From: Lewinellaceae bacterium
Lineage (GTDB): Bacteria > Bacteroidota > Bacteroidia > Chitinophagales > Saprospiraceae
Reading direction: 5' to 3'
Assembly (NCBI GenBank): GCA_020636105.1
Contig: JACJYL010000002.1
Coordinates: forward strand, 124,001-188,000
Length of the DNA: 64,000 nt
The notes under the pieces were generated by a model that saw nothing but the letters and a program-made list of their open reading frames with translations, was not told where the DNA came from and did not search any database. A program made the position numbers and the translations under genes. Below are positions 8,063 to 17,101 of the stretch, piece after piece (the stretch's first letter is position 1; the number at the start of each line of letters is the position of its first letter).

Positions 8063-8552
8063 AAGGCCGGGTTAAGTCTAACATTGTCGTAATTGAGGAT
8101 TATTAATTTTCTGGAAGGACGTCAAAAATGCGCTTACAAAAAATAGCATGTTCCACCCAGGTAGAAAAAATAGAGTTAGAATTAGAATTACGTCAAAAGA
8201 TAAAAGATCAGAATTTGGACAAATTTATGTGGAATAAAACGATTTCCAAATTAACCGAATCCAAAAAAGAATCGAGCAGAAATTGAGAAGAATTAGATTT
8301 CCAAAATTAGGAATGAAATAGAAATTAGAAAAGCGCATTTTGACTTTTTCTAAACGGGACAGAAACCGACTTTTGGAATAAAAAATTACAGATACAGGTA
8401 GAAGATTGCTCTGAATCACGGCCCAAATACATAACACTGGCTATAGGTAATAGCTGCTGAAATTGTAAACGCAAAAAATATTAACTTTAAGCAACGGAAT
8501 TGTTTACGGGAAGGAAGTTACCATTTGGCCGCTACTACCCATAGCCCGGACC
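8054..8552 (+). repeat. cassette type II, copy 1 (499 bp)
   Basis: It opens GTTATGTAT and closes with R'' ATACATAAC (8427-8435). Near-identical copies lie at 9506-10004 and 22324-22821. The only sense-strand ORF is a 52-codon frame (8128-8286); otherwise it is non-coding. Confidence 0.75.
8128..8286 (+). CDS. possible 52-aa helical peptide in cassette type II (copy 1)
   Basis: An ATG preceded by a purine-rich GGAAGGA opens a 52-codon frame. It encodes a Glu/Lys-rich, probably helical peptide (IELELELRQKIK). It is in the sense expected for a cassette gene and is retained in all three copies, but the copies are nearly identical as DNA, so conservation is not independent evidence. Confidence 0.3.
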   Translation: MRLQKIACSTQVEKIELELELRQKIKDQNLDKFMWNKTISKLTESKKESSRN

Positions 8553-8560
8553 GTTACTGG
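8427..8560 (+). repeat. attC-like site S7
   Basis: R'' is ATACATAAC (8427-8435) and R' is GTTACTGG (8553-8560). The arms are GGCTATAGGTAATAGCTGC (8439-8457) and GCCGCTACTACCCATAGCC (8528-8546), with A opposite C at positions 7 and 12. Confidence 0.8.
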
Positions 8561-9029
8561 TCAGCTACAAAAAAGATGATCAGACATACAAGCAGAATCT
8601 TAGAATTCCAAAAAGCACTTTGACAAGAAATAAATCAGAAAAAAATCGATTCAGAAATCTGTAGTTTTTTAGTTGCGAGATCCACAAATAGTATCTGGAA
8701 TTTTGAGTTGCGACGTTGAACAAAGGTAAAAGTGATCAGAATTTTGTAACTGGATTTTTAGGTAGATATCCCAAAAAATAAGTAAATTGAATTTCTAAAA
8801 TCATCCCAATATTTTTAGAAAGTAAACCTGGAACAAAAAACTATGTCTGGAAAACGATTTTCAAATAAGAAAAATACGAAGCGGGAGCTGAATCGAAAAA
8901 GCCGAACCAGTAACACTGGCTATAGGTAATAGCTGCTGAAATTGAAAGGCAAAGACATTAACTTTAAGCAACGGGATTGTTTACGGGAAGGAAGCTACCA
9001 TTTGGCCGCTACTACCCATAGCCGAGACC
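8553..9029 (+). repeat. gene-less cassette type I, copy 2
   Basis: This is a near-identical copy of 4371-4846 with one extra T in a T-run. It is directly followed by copy 3, so two type I cassettes stand in tandem. No gene is supported. Confidence 0.7.
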
Positions 9030-9037
9030 GTTACTGG
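8907..9037 (+). repeat. attC-like site S8
   Basis: R'' is CCAGTAAC (8907-8914) and R' is GTTACTGG (9030-9037). The body is the same as S3. Confidence 0.75.
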
Positions 9038-9505
9038 TCAGCTACAAAAAAGATGATCAGACATACAAGCAGAATCTTAGAATTCCAAAAAGCACTTTGA
9101 CAAGAAATAAATCAGAAAAAAATCGATTCAGAAATCTGTAGTTTTTAGTTGCGAGATCCACAAATAGTATCTGGAATTTTGAGTTGCGACGTTGAACAAA
9201 GGTAAAAGTGATCAGAATTTTGTAACTGGATTTTTAGGTAGATATCCCAAAAAATAAGTAAATTGAATTTCTAAAATCATCCCAATATTTTTAGAAAGTA
9301 AACCTGGAACAAAAAACTATGTCTGGAAAACGATTTTCAAATAAGAAAAATACGAAGCGGGAGCTGAATCGAAAAAGCCGAACCAGTAACACTGGCTATA
9401 GGTAATAGCTACTGAAATTGAAAGGCAAAATTATTAACTTTAAGCAACGGGATTACTTACGGGAAGGAAGTTACCATTTGGCCGCTACTACCCATAGCCC
9501 GGACC
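9030..9505 (+). repeat. gene-less cassette type I, copy 3
   Basis: This is a near-identical copy of 4371-4846. A few substitutions lie in its attC-like body (for example CAAAATTATTAAC instead of CAAAGACATTAAC). No gene is supported. Confidence 0.7.
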
Positions 9506-9514
9506 GTTATGTAT
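9383..9514 (+). repeat. attC-like site S9
   Basis: R'' is CCAGTAAC (9383-9390) and R' is GTTATGTAT (9506-9514). The body family is that of S7. Confidence 0.75.
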
Positions 9515-10004
9515 AAGGCCGGGTTAAGTCTAACATTGTCGTAATTGAGGATTATTAATTTTCTGGAAGGACGTCAAAAATGCGCTTACAAAAAATAGCA
9601 TGTTCCACCCAGGTAGAAAAAATAGAGTTAGAATTAGAATTACGTCAAAAGATAAAAGATCAGAATTTGGACAAATTTATGTGGAATAAAACGATTTCCA
9701 AATTAACCGAATCCAAAAAAGAATCGAGCAGAAATTGAGAAGAATTAGATTTCCAAAATTAGGAATGAAATAGAAATTAGAAAAGCGCATTTTGACTTTT
9801 TCTAAACGGGACAGAAACCGACTTTTGGAATAAAAAATTACAGATACAGGTAGAAGATTGCTCTGAATCACGGCCCAAATACATAACACTGGCTATAGGT
9901 AATAGCTGCTGAAATTGTAAACGCAAAAAATATTAACTTTAAGCAACGGAATTGTTTACGGGAAGGAAGTTACCATTTGGCCGCTACTACCCATAGCCCG
10001 GACC
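9506..10004 (+). repeat. cassette type II, copy 2 (499 bp)
   Basis: This repeats 8054-8552 at the same length with no difference that I noticed. It carries the same 52-codon frame at 9580-9738. Confidence 0.75.
9580..9738 (+). CDS. possible 52-aa helical peptide in cassette type II (copy 2)
   Basis: Same frame as at 8128-8286; see that entry. Confidence 0.3.
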   Translation: MRLQKIACSTQVEKIELELELRQKIKDQNLDKFMWNKTISKLTESKKESSRN

Positions 10005-10013
10005 GTTATGGCC
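9879..10013 (+). repeat. attC-like site S10
   Basis: R'' is ATACATAAC (9879-9887) and R' is GTTATGGCC (10005-10013). The body is the same as S7. Confidence 0.75.
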
Positions 10014-10029
10014 AATTATCATTGAGGAA

Positions 10030-10668
10030 ATGAACAAAGAATCAAATACGAATTTTATGACCGGCAAATATTTTATACTTGCAATTTTGGTTATTGTTGC
10101 AGGGTATAATATTTATTCGGGATTGGGTGATTTAGTCAGCTCCAGAAATGAAAGGCAAAAGTGGACAGATGAAGAACGAAGTTTGCTAGTTAATAAGTGT
10201 ATCCAAGAAATCGGAGAAAAAGGAGTTTTATTCCCAGAATTAACAAAAGTTTATTGTGAATGCTCGAATGACAAGATGTTTGCACATTTCACTAAATCTG
10301 AATACTTGAAGATATTAAAGAAGCCGAAAGAAGAAAAAATTAGAATTTCAAAACCTGTATTTCAAGAATGTTTGACAGAATATCAAAATTCTATAAAATC
10401 GAAAGCCTCAGAAGAATGGAGTGAAAATGAATATGCACTTATGTTAAAGAAATGCATGCAAAATTTAGGAGAAGATGGAGCTGATTATCCAGCTTTGTCA
10501 AAAACCTATTGTGAATGTTCATTAACCAAGCTCATTGAATCATACTCAAAGTCCGAATTTGCAGAGGTATTAGAAAAACCAAAAGAAGAATTGGAGGAAT
10601 TTTCATCATCTTTAGTTCAAGATTGTTTGATCGAATTTAAGAGGGCAATTAAACAAAAAGAAAGGTAA
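10030..10668 (+). CDS. membrane-anchored protein with duplicated Cys-rich domain
   Basis: This 212-residue protein has one N-terminal membrane anchor (about 14-30). It is followed by two tandem homologous domains (about 43-120 and 130-205). Each domain carries the pattern W-x-(D/E)-x-E, K-C-x-Q, G-E-x-G, (F/Y)-P-x-L-x-K, YCECS, KPKEE and a final (E/D)-C-L-x-E. The four cysteines per repeat could form disulfides or bind metal in the periplasm. The family is not recognised. It is first of two genes in cassette 11 (start GTTATGGCCA at 10005), 5 bp before the HEPN-like gene. Confidence 0.75.
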   Translation: MNKESNTNFMTGKYFILAILVIVAGYNIYSGLGDLVSSRNERQKWTDEERSLLVNKCIQEIGEKGVLFPELTKVYCECSNDKMFAHFTKSEYLKILKKPKEEKIRISKPVFQECLTEYQNSIKSKASEEWSENEYALMLKKCMQNLGEDGADYPALSKTYCECSLTKLIESYSKSEFAEVLEKPKEELEEFSSSLVQDCLIEFKRAIKQKER

Positions 10669-10673
10669 AAAAG

Positions 10674-11189
10674 ATGGAGGGATTTTATAGGACTTTTTCG
10701 GACATTATCCAAACTATTGAAGAAGCTTTAGAAAAGGAGCGAATAGTTCCATGTTTAATATTAATTTTTTCGGCTATTGACAGTTTTAGCTTTTTAGCAG
10801 AAAAATCTGATCGAACTGGAAGGAGTGTATTTAAATCATGGGTAAAAAAGTGGATGCTTACAAAATATCCTTTACCCTGCAATGAGAATGATATATATGC
10901 CGCAAGGTGTGGATTACTTCATCAACAAGTAAGTGAATCTAATTTATCCAAGGAAGGTAGAGCTAAGCAAATTTATTACTCCTGGGGTAATTCTAATCAT
11001 GAAATCCTAGAAAGTGCGATAAGCAAATCAAACAAAAGAGCTAATGTTGTTGCAGTAAAAGTCGAAGATTTGTTTTGGTCATTCAGAAAAGGATTAACTG
11101 ATTGTAAAATCGAAATAGGAAAAGATAAAAATTGGGAATGTATATTTAAAGAAAAAGCTAAGAAACTATTTATCAATGTTTCATCTTAA
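10674..11189 (+). CDS. HEPN-like protein (possible RNase)
   Basis: This 171-residue, mostly helical soluble protein contains YAARCGLLHQ at about residues 77-86. That gives an R-x4-H motif (RCGLLH) in a helical setting, the signature of HEPN-superfamily RNases found in toxin and abortive-infection systems. An upstream helix (LILIFSAIDSFSFLAE) fits the first long HEPN helix. Assignment rests on this motif and layout only. It follows the duplicated Cys-rich gene by 5 bp in the same cassette, and its stop at 11189 is 10 bases before R'' GGCCATAA, where IS91-like copy 2 is inserted. Confidence 0.6.
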   Translation: MEGFYRTFSDIIQTIEEALEKERIVPCLILIFSAIDSFSFLAEKSDRTGRSVFKSWVKKWMLTKYPLPCNENDIYAARCGLLHQQVSESNLSKEGRAKQIYYSWGNSNHEILESAISKSNKRANVVAVKVEDLFWSFRKGLTDCKIEIGKDKNWECIFKEKAKKLFINVSS

Positions 11190-11511
11190 GATAGAAACTG
11201 GCCATAATATTAAAGGCTGAATAGTCTGGTGCAACCGACTATTCGGACTTTGTTGAACGAAGCGTAGCCGGAAGTGAAAGAAAAATTCTTTATGGGTTTT
11301 CGATTCAAGGCAGGAATTTTATAGAGGAAGGTTTATAAAGATTTATTGGGATTACTTGCCCTGTTGGGGTTAAAAAGAGTGGTTTATCCTTAAATATTAG
11401 AGAAAGTTATTTACAAAATACAGCACTTTTTTAAGCCTTTTGCCTGTGATTTCTGCCAGGTAAACATAAAGATGCCAGGGCAGGTTAAGCTGCCAAAGTG
11501 AAAGAGGGTTG

Positions 11512-12705
11512 TTACTTTGAATGAGTAATGGCTGTATGGTAAACCGGCGGATCTTTATTTGCAATAAAAGCATAAACAAGGATCATTTTACCTTTTTGAC
11601 AACAGGGACAACGATCCACTTTTTGACTAAAGAGTCGAAGTTTAGCCAGTACTTTTCGTTCGGCCCGTTGGAGTAATTGTTTGTGTTTTCGCCCCAGAGC
11701 CTTACGGGCTGCAGCTATGTCTTTGGTTTTAGAGGCATTGGCAAGAAAACCGTACTGCCGGACTTTTCGGAATCCCGGGGGAAGGATGTGGAGGCAAAAC
11801 CTCTGGATAAAATCCTTTCCGGATAACGTCATCACTTTTTTCAGACCACGATCAGCATAGTCTTTGTAGTCGAATTGGACAGATTGCTGATCGATTTGTT
11901 TGATCCTGTGATTGGTGATGGCCACGCGGTGAGAATACCGGGCGAGGTATTTAACCACATGTTGAACTCCGGCAAAAGGCTTTTTGGTGTGTACCACCCA
12001 ATCCTTAGCATAAAGGTTTTCTTTCCAGGGATGATAGCGGGCAGGCTTGGAAGGAAAGTCAGGGGGTAATATTAAAAGGCCCTGCTCAAGTGCCAATCGC
12101 ATTTGTTTGAGGAAAAAAACTTTGAATACTTTTTTCAGGGCCTTTACCGGATAAAGGAATTTGGCATTGCCGCGTTTGGGGAGTTGCCACTCGTCCTTCG
12201 ACGTAAGGCCACCATTGGGTACGATACAATGCACATGAGGATGAAGTACCAAAGTTTGTCCCCAGGTGTGCAAAACCATAGTGGCAGCAGATTTAGCGCC
12301 TAGCCATTTGGGATCCCTGGCAAAAGTGTTCAGGGTGTACCAGGAGGAACGTAGCAACAAATCATACATGAACCGGGGATTGTGTAAACACAATCCGTTG
12401 AGTTCATGTGGCAGTGTAAAAACGACATGGAAGTAGGTCGTTGGCAGGAGTTGATCCTCTTGTTGTATCGTCCACATTTCCTTGTTGAGGCCTTGACATT
12501 TTGGACAATGTCGATTGCGGCAACTGTTGTAACTTATACGCAAATGACCGCAGCTATCACAAGCATCGACATGCCCGCCCAGAGAAGCAGTTCGGCAAGC
12601 CTGAATAGCCTTAAGCGTGCGTCGGTGGTACTTCGTCAGTTTATGGTCAGGCAGTTGATGTAAAAAACGATCAATTACCTGAGCGACTTCCAGTTGGGGC
12701 CTCAT
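11512..12705 (-). CDS. IS91-family transposase (copy 2)
   Basis: The protein is identical to that at 1171-2364 (zinc domain, HPHVH, YLARY). The start overlaps the recombinase stop by 4 bases. Confidence 0.93.
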   Translation of the reverse strand: MRPQLEVAQVIDRFLHQLPDHKLTKYHRRTLKAIQACRTASLGGHVDACDSCGHLRISYNSCRNRHCPKCQGLNKEMWTIQQEDQLLPTTYFHVVFTLPHELNGLCLHNPRFMYDLLLRSSWYTLNTFARDPKWLGAKSAATMVLHTWGQTLVLHPHVHCIVPNGGLTSKDEWQLPKRGNAKFLYPVKALKKVFKVFFLKQMRLALEQGLLILPPDFPSKPARYHPWKENLYAKDWVVHTKKPFAGVQHVVKYLARYSHRVAITNHRIKQIDQQSVQFDYKDYADRGLKKVMTLSGKDFIQRFCLHILPPGFRKVRQYGFLANASKTKDIAAARKALGRKHKQLLQRAERKVLAKLRLFSQKVDRCPCCQKGKMILVYAFIANKDPPVYHTAITHSK

Positions 12706-13592
12706 TTTGTTTGCAATAAGTTGTCCAGCAAAGAAATAGCTGCCATTCCGGGAATATGAGCATACTTCAGATAGTGTAAAGTAGTGGTGATATGCTCATG
12801 TCCCAGCAGGCGTTGAAGCTGTGGCAACGTACCACTGAGGTTGAGATAATGCACCGCAAAAGTGTGGCGCAGGGTATGCGGATGAATGCGTTTTTTTAGC
12901 CCGCTGCGACGTACCGCTTCTTTGACAATGAATTGCACACCGCGAATCCTAAGTGGGGTGCCGGGTTCCTTAATACTTTCAATGATTGTGTTTGTGGGAA
13001 CACTACCTCGAACGATGCAGTATTGACGCAAGGTATTCCGCAACTGATCACCATAAGGAACAGTCCTGGTTTTGCGACCTTTACTATTACGGATGGTGAT
13101 GATACGCAGGTTTTTGTCGAAGTCGCTTACGCGAAGCCTGACCAGCTCCCGGGTACGAATACCGGTCTCGTAGATAAGTTGAAGGACCAGTAGTTGGCGC
13201 ATATCGCGGCAGGCTCCAAAAAGTCGCTCCACTTCCTGAAAAGTCAGGACCTCGGTAAAATACTTTTGGAGGCGCGGGTTGGGAATTTTCACTACCAGGT
13301 CCAGTCGGCGAATGACTTCCCGGCAATAATACTTGACACCGCATACGCGAAGATTGACAGAAGAAGAACTGAGTTGTTGGTGATCGCGGGCAAAAACGAG
13401 GTAGGCTTTAATCTCATCGGCAGAGCAGTCTTCTGGTCGTTTGTCCAGGTGCAGCATTAAATCACGAAGACCACGAAGGTAATTTTGTCGGGTAGCCCAG
13501 GCATTATTGGCAAGAGCCATATGGTTATCCATGCGCTGGAGCGCGTCATCAAATTCAGTTACGCCCGTGGGCTTCCAGGTTTTTTTTAACAA
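12702..13592 (-). CDS. tyrosine recombinase of IS91-like element (copy 2)
   Basis: The protein is identical to that at 2361-3251, with the R, HxxR, GH and Tyr catalytic positions intact. Confidence 0.9.
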   Translation of the reverse strand: MLKKTWKPTGVTEFDDALQRMDNHMALANNAWATRQNYLRGLRDLMLHLDKRPEDCSADEIKAYLVFARDHQQLSSSSVNLRVCGVKYYCREVIRRLDLVVKIPNPRLQKYFTEVLTFQEVERLFGACRDMRQLLVLQLIYETGIRTRELVRLRVSDFDKNLRIITIRNSKGRKTRTVPYGDQLRNTLRQYCIVRGSVPTNTIIESIKEPGTPLRIRGVQFIVKEAVRRSGLKKRIHPHTLRHTFAVHYLNLSGTLPQLQRLLGHEHITTTLHYLKYAHIPGMAAISLLDNLLQTK

Positions 13593-13953
13593 TCATAATT
13601 GATTACTTTAGTGAAACAATGAAAAGAAAATAGTAATTTAATCGGTGCAAAGCAAGTGGGGAGGGATTAGTTGCTCCGTAGGAGCTTTGTTCAACAAAAT
13701 GGATGTCGATCATACTTTTTTGCCGCGGGCGCAACACAAAAAAGTACGACGCATCCACTGACCGTTGTGTGTAAGTGAAAAAAACAGTAACTGCTCAATG
13801 AATAAAGAGATATTTGATAGAGAAATAGTTGAATTAGACAATGTAACTTATGAAGTTAAAGGTCTTCGAAAGGGTGAATATGATTCTCAAGCAATTCAAT
13901 ATGACAAATTAATAAGCAATTATTTTTAAGTAATTGTTCAAAATAAAATATAA

Positions 13954-14975
13954 CTAAAAGGAGTATTTTGAAAAGTTTATGAACAAGGAACTACCGATTG
14001 CTGAACAAACTCTATTTACAGCATAGAATAAATCATCAGCAGAATGGTAATCGGAAGGTTTCAGCCATCCTTGTTTCATTTCTTTCCAAAGCCTTTCAAT
14101 AATATTGAGATGTGGCGAGTATGGAGGTAAGTAAAAAATAAACAAACCTCTTTGCTGCCATACCTCGAAAAGTTGTTTGACTTTACGGGCAGTATGTATT
14201 CTTGCATTATCCAGGACCACAAAAGTAAACTTGGTTATACGCAAGGATAAGTTATCCAGGATTTCAATTACAAGATCTGAGTTGATATTTTGCGTTGTCA
14301 TTTTGTAGATGAATTGATTGGTTCTTGAAAGCAATCCGAAGCAGTTCAGTGATTTGCCTTTGCATGCTTCAATAGCTACATCTTCATCATTAAATTGCCA
14401 GCCGTAAGGAACATAGCCTTGTTGAGAAAATTGCGTTTCATCAGCATAATACAGGTCAATGTTTCCAAGTTCAGCTTGCTGTTCTATCAAACTCAAAGAT
14501 TCTTTTCGAACTTCATATAGTTCTTTATTAGGTTTTCCTTTGGGTCTTAAACGGATTCGTTTCCATCGGCACCCAAGTTTTTTAAAAATCGTTTTAGGGT
14601 TAAAACACTGAAGCTTTTTCCTAAATCTTTTTCTAAGTCTTCTTTCGCTAACTTAATTCGTTGCCGTTCATTTTTGATAGCTGCTTTTACTTTGGCTTCA
14701 TCCTGTTCTTTGTTTAAAATGGGCTTTCTTCCCTGACCAGATTTTGTTTTCAAACCTTCGATCCCATCGGAAAGATACCTTTTGATCCAACTATTTACCG
14801 GTTGAAAAGTAACGCCAAAAATATCAGCAATCTGTTGTGAGGTCAACCCTTGATTCTTCAATAAAATCATGTGACATCGCTGGGAAAACACTTTTGATCC
14901 AGAATATTTGAATCCTTTTTCCAATTCAGCTTTCTCTGCCGCCGTTAAGTCTAGCTTCTTTGATTTTCGACCCAT
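13954..14975 (-). CDS. IS630-family transposase, two frames joined by -1 frameshift
   Basis: Frame A (14975-14547, 142 aa) holds the helix-turn-helix DNA-binding part (GLTSQQIADIFGV, then the Arg/Lys-rich linker). Frame B (stop at 13954; first ATG at 14496 but open further upstream) holds the DDE domain: YYADETQF (first Asp), FVVLDNARIH (second Asp) and NIIERLWKEMK (Glu). The family is usually one protein of about 340 residues with RWKRIR at the junction. Slipping -1 on A AAA AAC (minus strand, 14583-14577) gives LKK then LGCRWKRIR, which restores exactly that junction. Programmed frameshifting is therefore likely rather than decay. Confidence 0.88.
14577..14583 (-). promoter_or_regulatory. 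programmed -1 frameshift heptamer A_AAA_AAC
   Basis: The heptamer is in the correct zero-frame register (TTA AAA AAC) at the end of transposase frame A. A -1 slip joins frames A and B at the conserved LGCRWKR sequence. Confidence 0.8.
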
Positions 14976-15907
14976 CTTTTTGGGTACAAATATAACTTAT
15001 AAATAAATTTGAACAATTACTTACAATAAAATAATGTGGGGTAATTCCCCACAAGACTATTCCAATTTTTGTAAAAAGGGGATTAAACACAGTAGCAATG
15101 GAATAATTGTAGATATTGGCTGTGGAACACTTGGCTTTACAAGCAAAATATATGCAGAGACTATCTTACAAGACCTTTATCTTTGTGACCTTTCGTTAGA
15201 AATGTTACGACTTGGACGGATTAAACTTGAAAATAAATCAAAAGATATGTCTTCAGTAACTTTTATGCGCTCAGATGCTCTTCATATGCCATTTAAGGAT
15301 AACATTGTTCAAACAGTTTTGAGTTTTGGTGTATTTCATATTTTTGATAACCCTTCGAGATTATTAGAAGAAATTGTAAGGATATTGAATCCTGATGGTA
15401 AATTGTTTATTTCAAGTTTATGTACAGACAGAAAATGGAGTGCTAAATATTTAAAGTTTCTTCATAAAAAAGGACACGTAGCAAAACCACTTAATTCATC
15501 TGAAATAATGATTATTGTTGAAAAAAGTGGAATAATTATAAATGAGAGCAAAGTGAAAGGCGGTATGATATATATATCAGGCACGAAAAACACCAACACA
15601 CAATATTAAAGGCTGAATAGTCTGGTGCAACCGACTATTCGGACTTTGTTGAACGAAGCGTAGCCGGAAGTGAAAGAAAAATTCTTTATGGGTTTTCGAT
15701 TCAAGGCAGGAATTTTATAGAGGAAGGTTTATAAAGATTTATTGGGATTACTTGCCCTGTTGGGGTTAAAAAGAGTGGTTTATCCTTAAATATTAGAGAA
15801 AGTTATTTACAAAATACAGCACTTTTTTAAGCCTTTTGCCTGTGATTTCTGCCAGGTAAACATAAAGATGCCAGGGCAGGTTAAGCTGCCAAAGTGAAAG
15901 AGGGTTG

Positions 15908-17101
15908 TTACTTTGAATGAGTAATGGCTGTATGGTAAACCGGCGGATCTTTATTTGCAATAAAAGCATAAACAAGGATCATTTTACCTTTTTGACAACA
16001 GGGACAACGATCCACTTTTTGACTAAAGAGTCGAAGTTTAGCCAGTACTTTTCGTTCGGCCCGTTGGAGTAATTGTTTGTGTTTTCGCCCCAGAGCCTTA
16101 CGGGCTGCAGCTATGTCTTTGGTTTTAGAGGCATTGGCAAGAAAACCGTACTGCCGGACTTTTCGGAATCCCGGGGGAAGGATGTGGAGGCAAAACCTCT
16201 GGATAAAATCCTTTCCGGATAACGTCATCACTTTTTTCAGACCACGATCAGCATAGTCTTTGTAGTCGAATTGGACAGATTGCTGATCGATTTGTTTGAT
16301 CCTGTGATTGGTGATGGCCACGCGGTGAGAATACCGGGCGAGGTATTTAACCACATGTTGAACTCCGGCAAAAGGCTTTTTGGTGTGTACCACCCAATCC
16401 TTAGCATAAAGGTTTTCTTTCCAGGGATGATAGCGGGCAGGCTTGGAAGGAAAGTCAGGGGGTAATATTAAAAGGCCCTGCTCAAGTGCCAATCGCATTT
16501 GTTTGAGGAAAAAAACTTTGAATACTTTTTTCAGGGCCTTTACCGGATAAAGGAATTTGGCATTGCCGCGTTTGGGGAGTTGCCACTCGTCCTTCGACGT
16601 AAGGCCACCATTGGGTACGATACAATGCACATGAGGATGAAGTACCAAAGTTTGTCCCCAGGTGTGCAAAACCATAGTGGCAGCAGATTTAGCGCCTAGC
16701 CATTTGGGATCCCTGGCAAAAGTGTTCAGGGTGTACCAGGAGGAACGTAGCAACAAATCATACATGAACCGGGGATTGTGTAAACACAATCCGTTGAGTT
16801 CATGTGGCAGTGTAAAAACGACATGGAAGTAGGTCGTTGGCAGGAGTTGATCCTCTTGTTGTATCGTCCACATTTCCTTGTTGAGGCCTTGACATTTTGG
16901 ACAATGTCGATTGCGGCAACTGTTGTAACTTATACGCAAATGACCGCAGCTATCACAAGCATCGACATGCCCGCCCAGAGAAGCAGTTCGGCAAGCCTGA
17001 ATAGCCTTAAGCGTGCGTCGGTGGTACTTCGTCAGTTTATGGTCAGGCAGTTGATGTAAAAAACGATCAATTACCTGAGCGACTTCCAGTTGGGGCCTCA
17101 T
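15908..17101 (-). CDS. IS91-family transposase (copy 3)
   Basis: The protein is identical to the other two copies, with all motifs intact. Confidence 0.93.
   Translation of the reverse strand: MRPQLEVAQVIDRFLHQLPDHKLTKYHRRTLKAIQACRTASLGGHVDACDSCGHLRISYNSCRNRHCPKCQGLNKEMWTIQQEDQLLPTTYFHVVFTLPHELNGLCLHNPRFMYDLLLRSSWYTLNTFARDPKWLGAKSAATMVLHTWGQTLVLHPHVHCIVPNGGLTSKDEWQLPKRGNAKFLYPVKALKKVFKVFFLKQMRLALEQGLLILPPDFPSKPARYHPWKENLYAKDWVVHTKKPFAGVQHVVKYLARYSHRVAITNHRIKQIDQQSVQFDYKDYADRGLKKVMTLSGKDFIQRFCLHILPPGFRKVRQYGFLANASKTKDIAAARKALGRKHKQLLQRAERKVLAKLRLFSQKVDRCPCCQKGKMILVYAFIANKDPPVYHTAITHSK

Larger units (their letters stand above)
11208..13695 (-). mobile_element. IS91-like element, copy 2 (about 2,488 bp)
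   Basis: It has the same gene order, ends and hairpins as copy 1. It was inserted at the equivalent base of R'' in site S11 (GGCCATAA^C) without a visible target duplication. In the ends I compared it matches copy 3 more closely than copy 1. Confidence 0.9.
11200..13773 (+). repeat. attC-like site S11, split by IS91-like copy 2
   Basis: R'' GGCCATAA (11200-11207) is completed by the C at 13695, giving GGCCATAAC, the exact complement of the cassette start GTTATGGCC at 10005. The right part (13696-13773) ends CCGTTGTGTGT. Confidence 0.75.
13929..15021 (-). mobile_element. IS630-family element (about 1,093 bp)
   Basis: It is flanked by the TA duplication typical of the family (13927-13928 and 15022-15023). 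Terminal inverted repeats begin AGTAATTGTTCAAA on the left and are complemented at the right end (GAACAATTACT). It encodes a two-frame transposase on the minus strand and interrupts the cassette methyltransferase. Confidence 0.92.
13798..15609 (+). pseudogene. class I SAM methyltransferase split by IS630-type element
   Basis: The 5' part (13798-13928, 43 codons) and 3' part (15024-15609) join in frame once the IS and one TA copy are removed: TAT TTT TA + C gives Tyr-Phe-Tyr-Asn. The restored protein is about 238 residues with the SAM-binding motif VDIGCGTLGF, an acidic loop (CDLSLEMLR), DALHMPF and LNPDGKLF, as in ubiE/COQ5-type small-molecule methyltransferases. The substrate is unknown. The present stop (TAA at 15607) lies in the left end of IS91-like copy 3, so both ends of the gene have been altered by insertions. 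The cassette start GTTGTGTGT (13765) matches R'' ACACACAA (15596). Confidence 0.85.

Noticed and set aside
8225..8437. 70-codon minus-strand frame repeated in all type II cassettes
   Set aside because: It is antisense to the cassette direction and its conservation is only that of the duplicated DNA; part of it overlaps the R'' box.
8225..10004. Assembly artefact explaining the tandem cassettes
   Set aside because: The copies differ by scattered substitutions and indels and have different neighbours, so simple misassembly is unlikely, although long reads would settle it.
4246..10013. CRISPR array suggested by regularly spaced repeats
   Set aside because: Repeats are about 100 bp or longer, palindromic, variable in sequence and separated by genes or long non-coding units, not by uniform short spacers.
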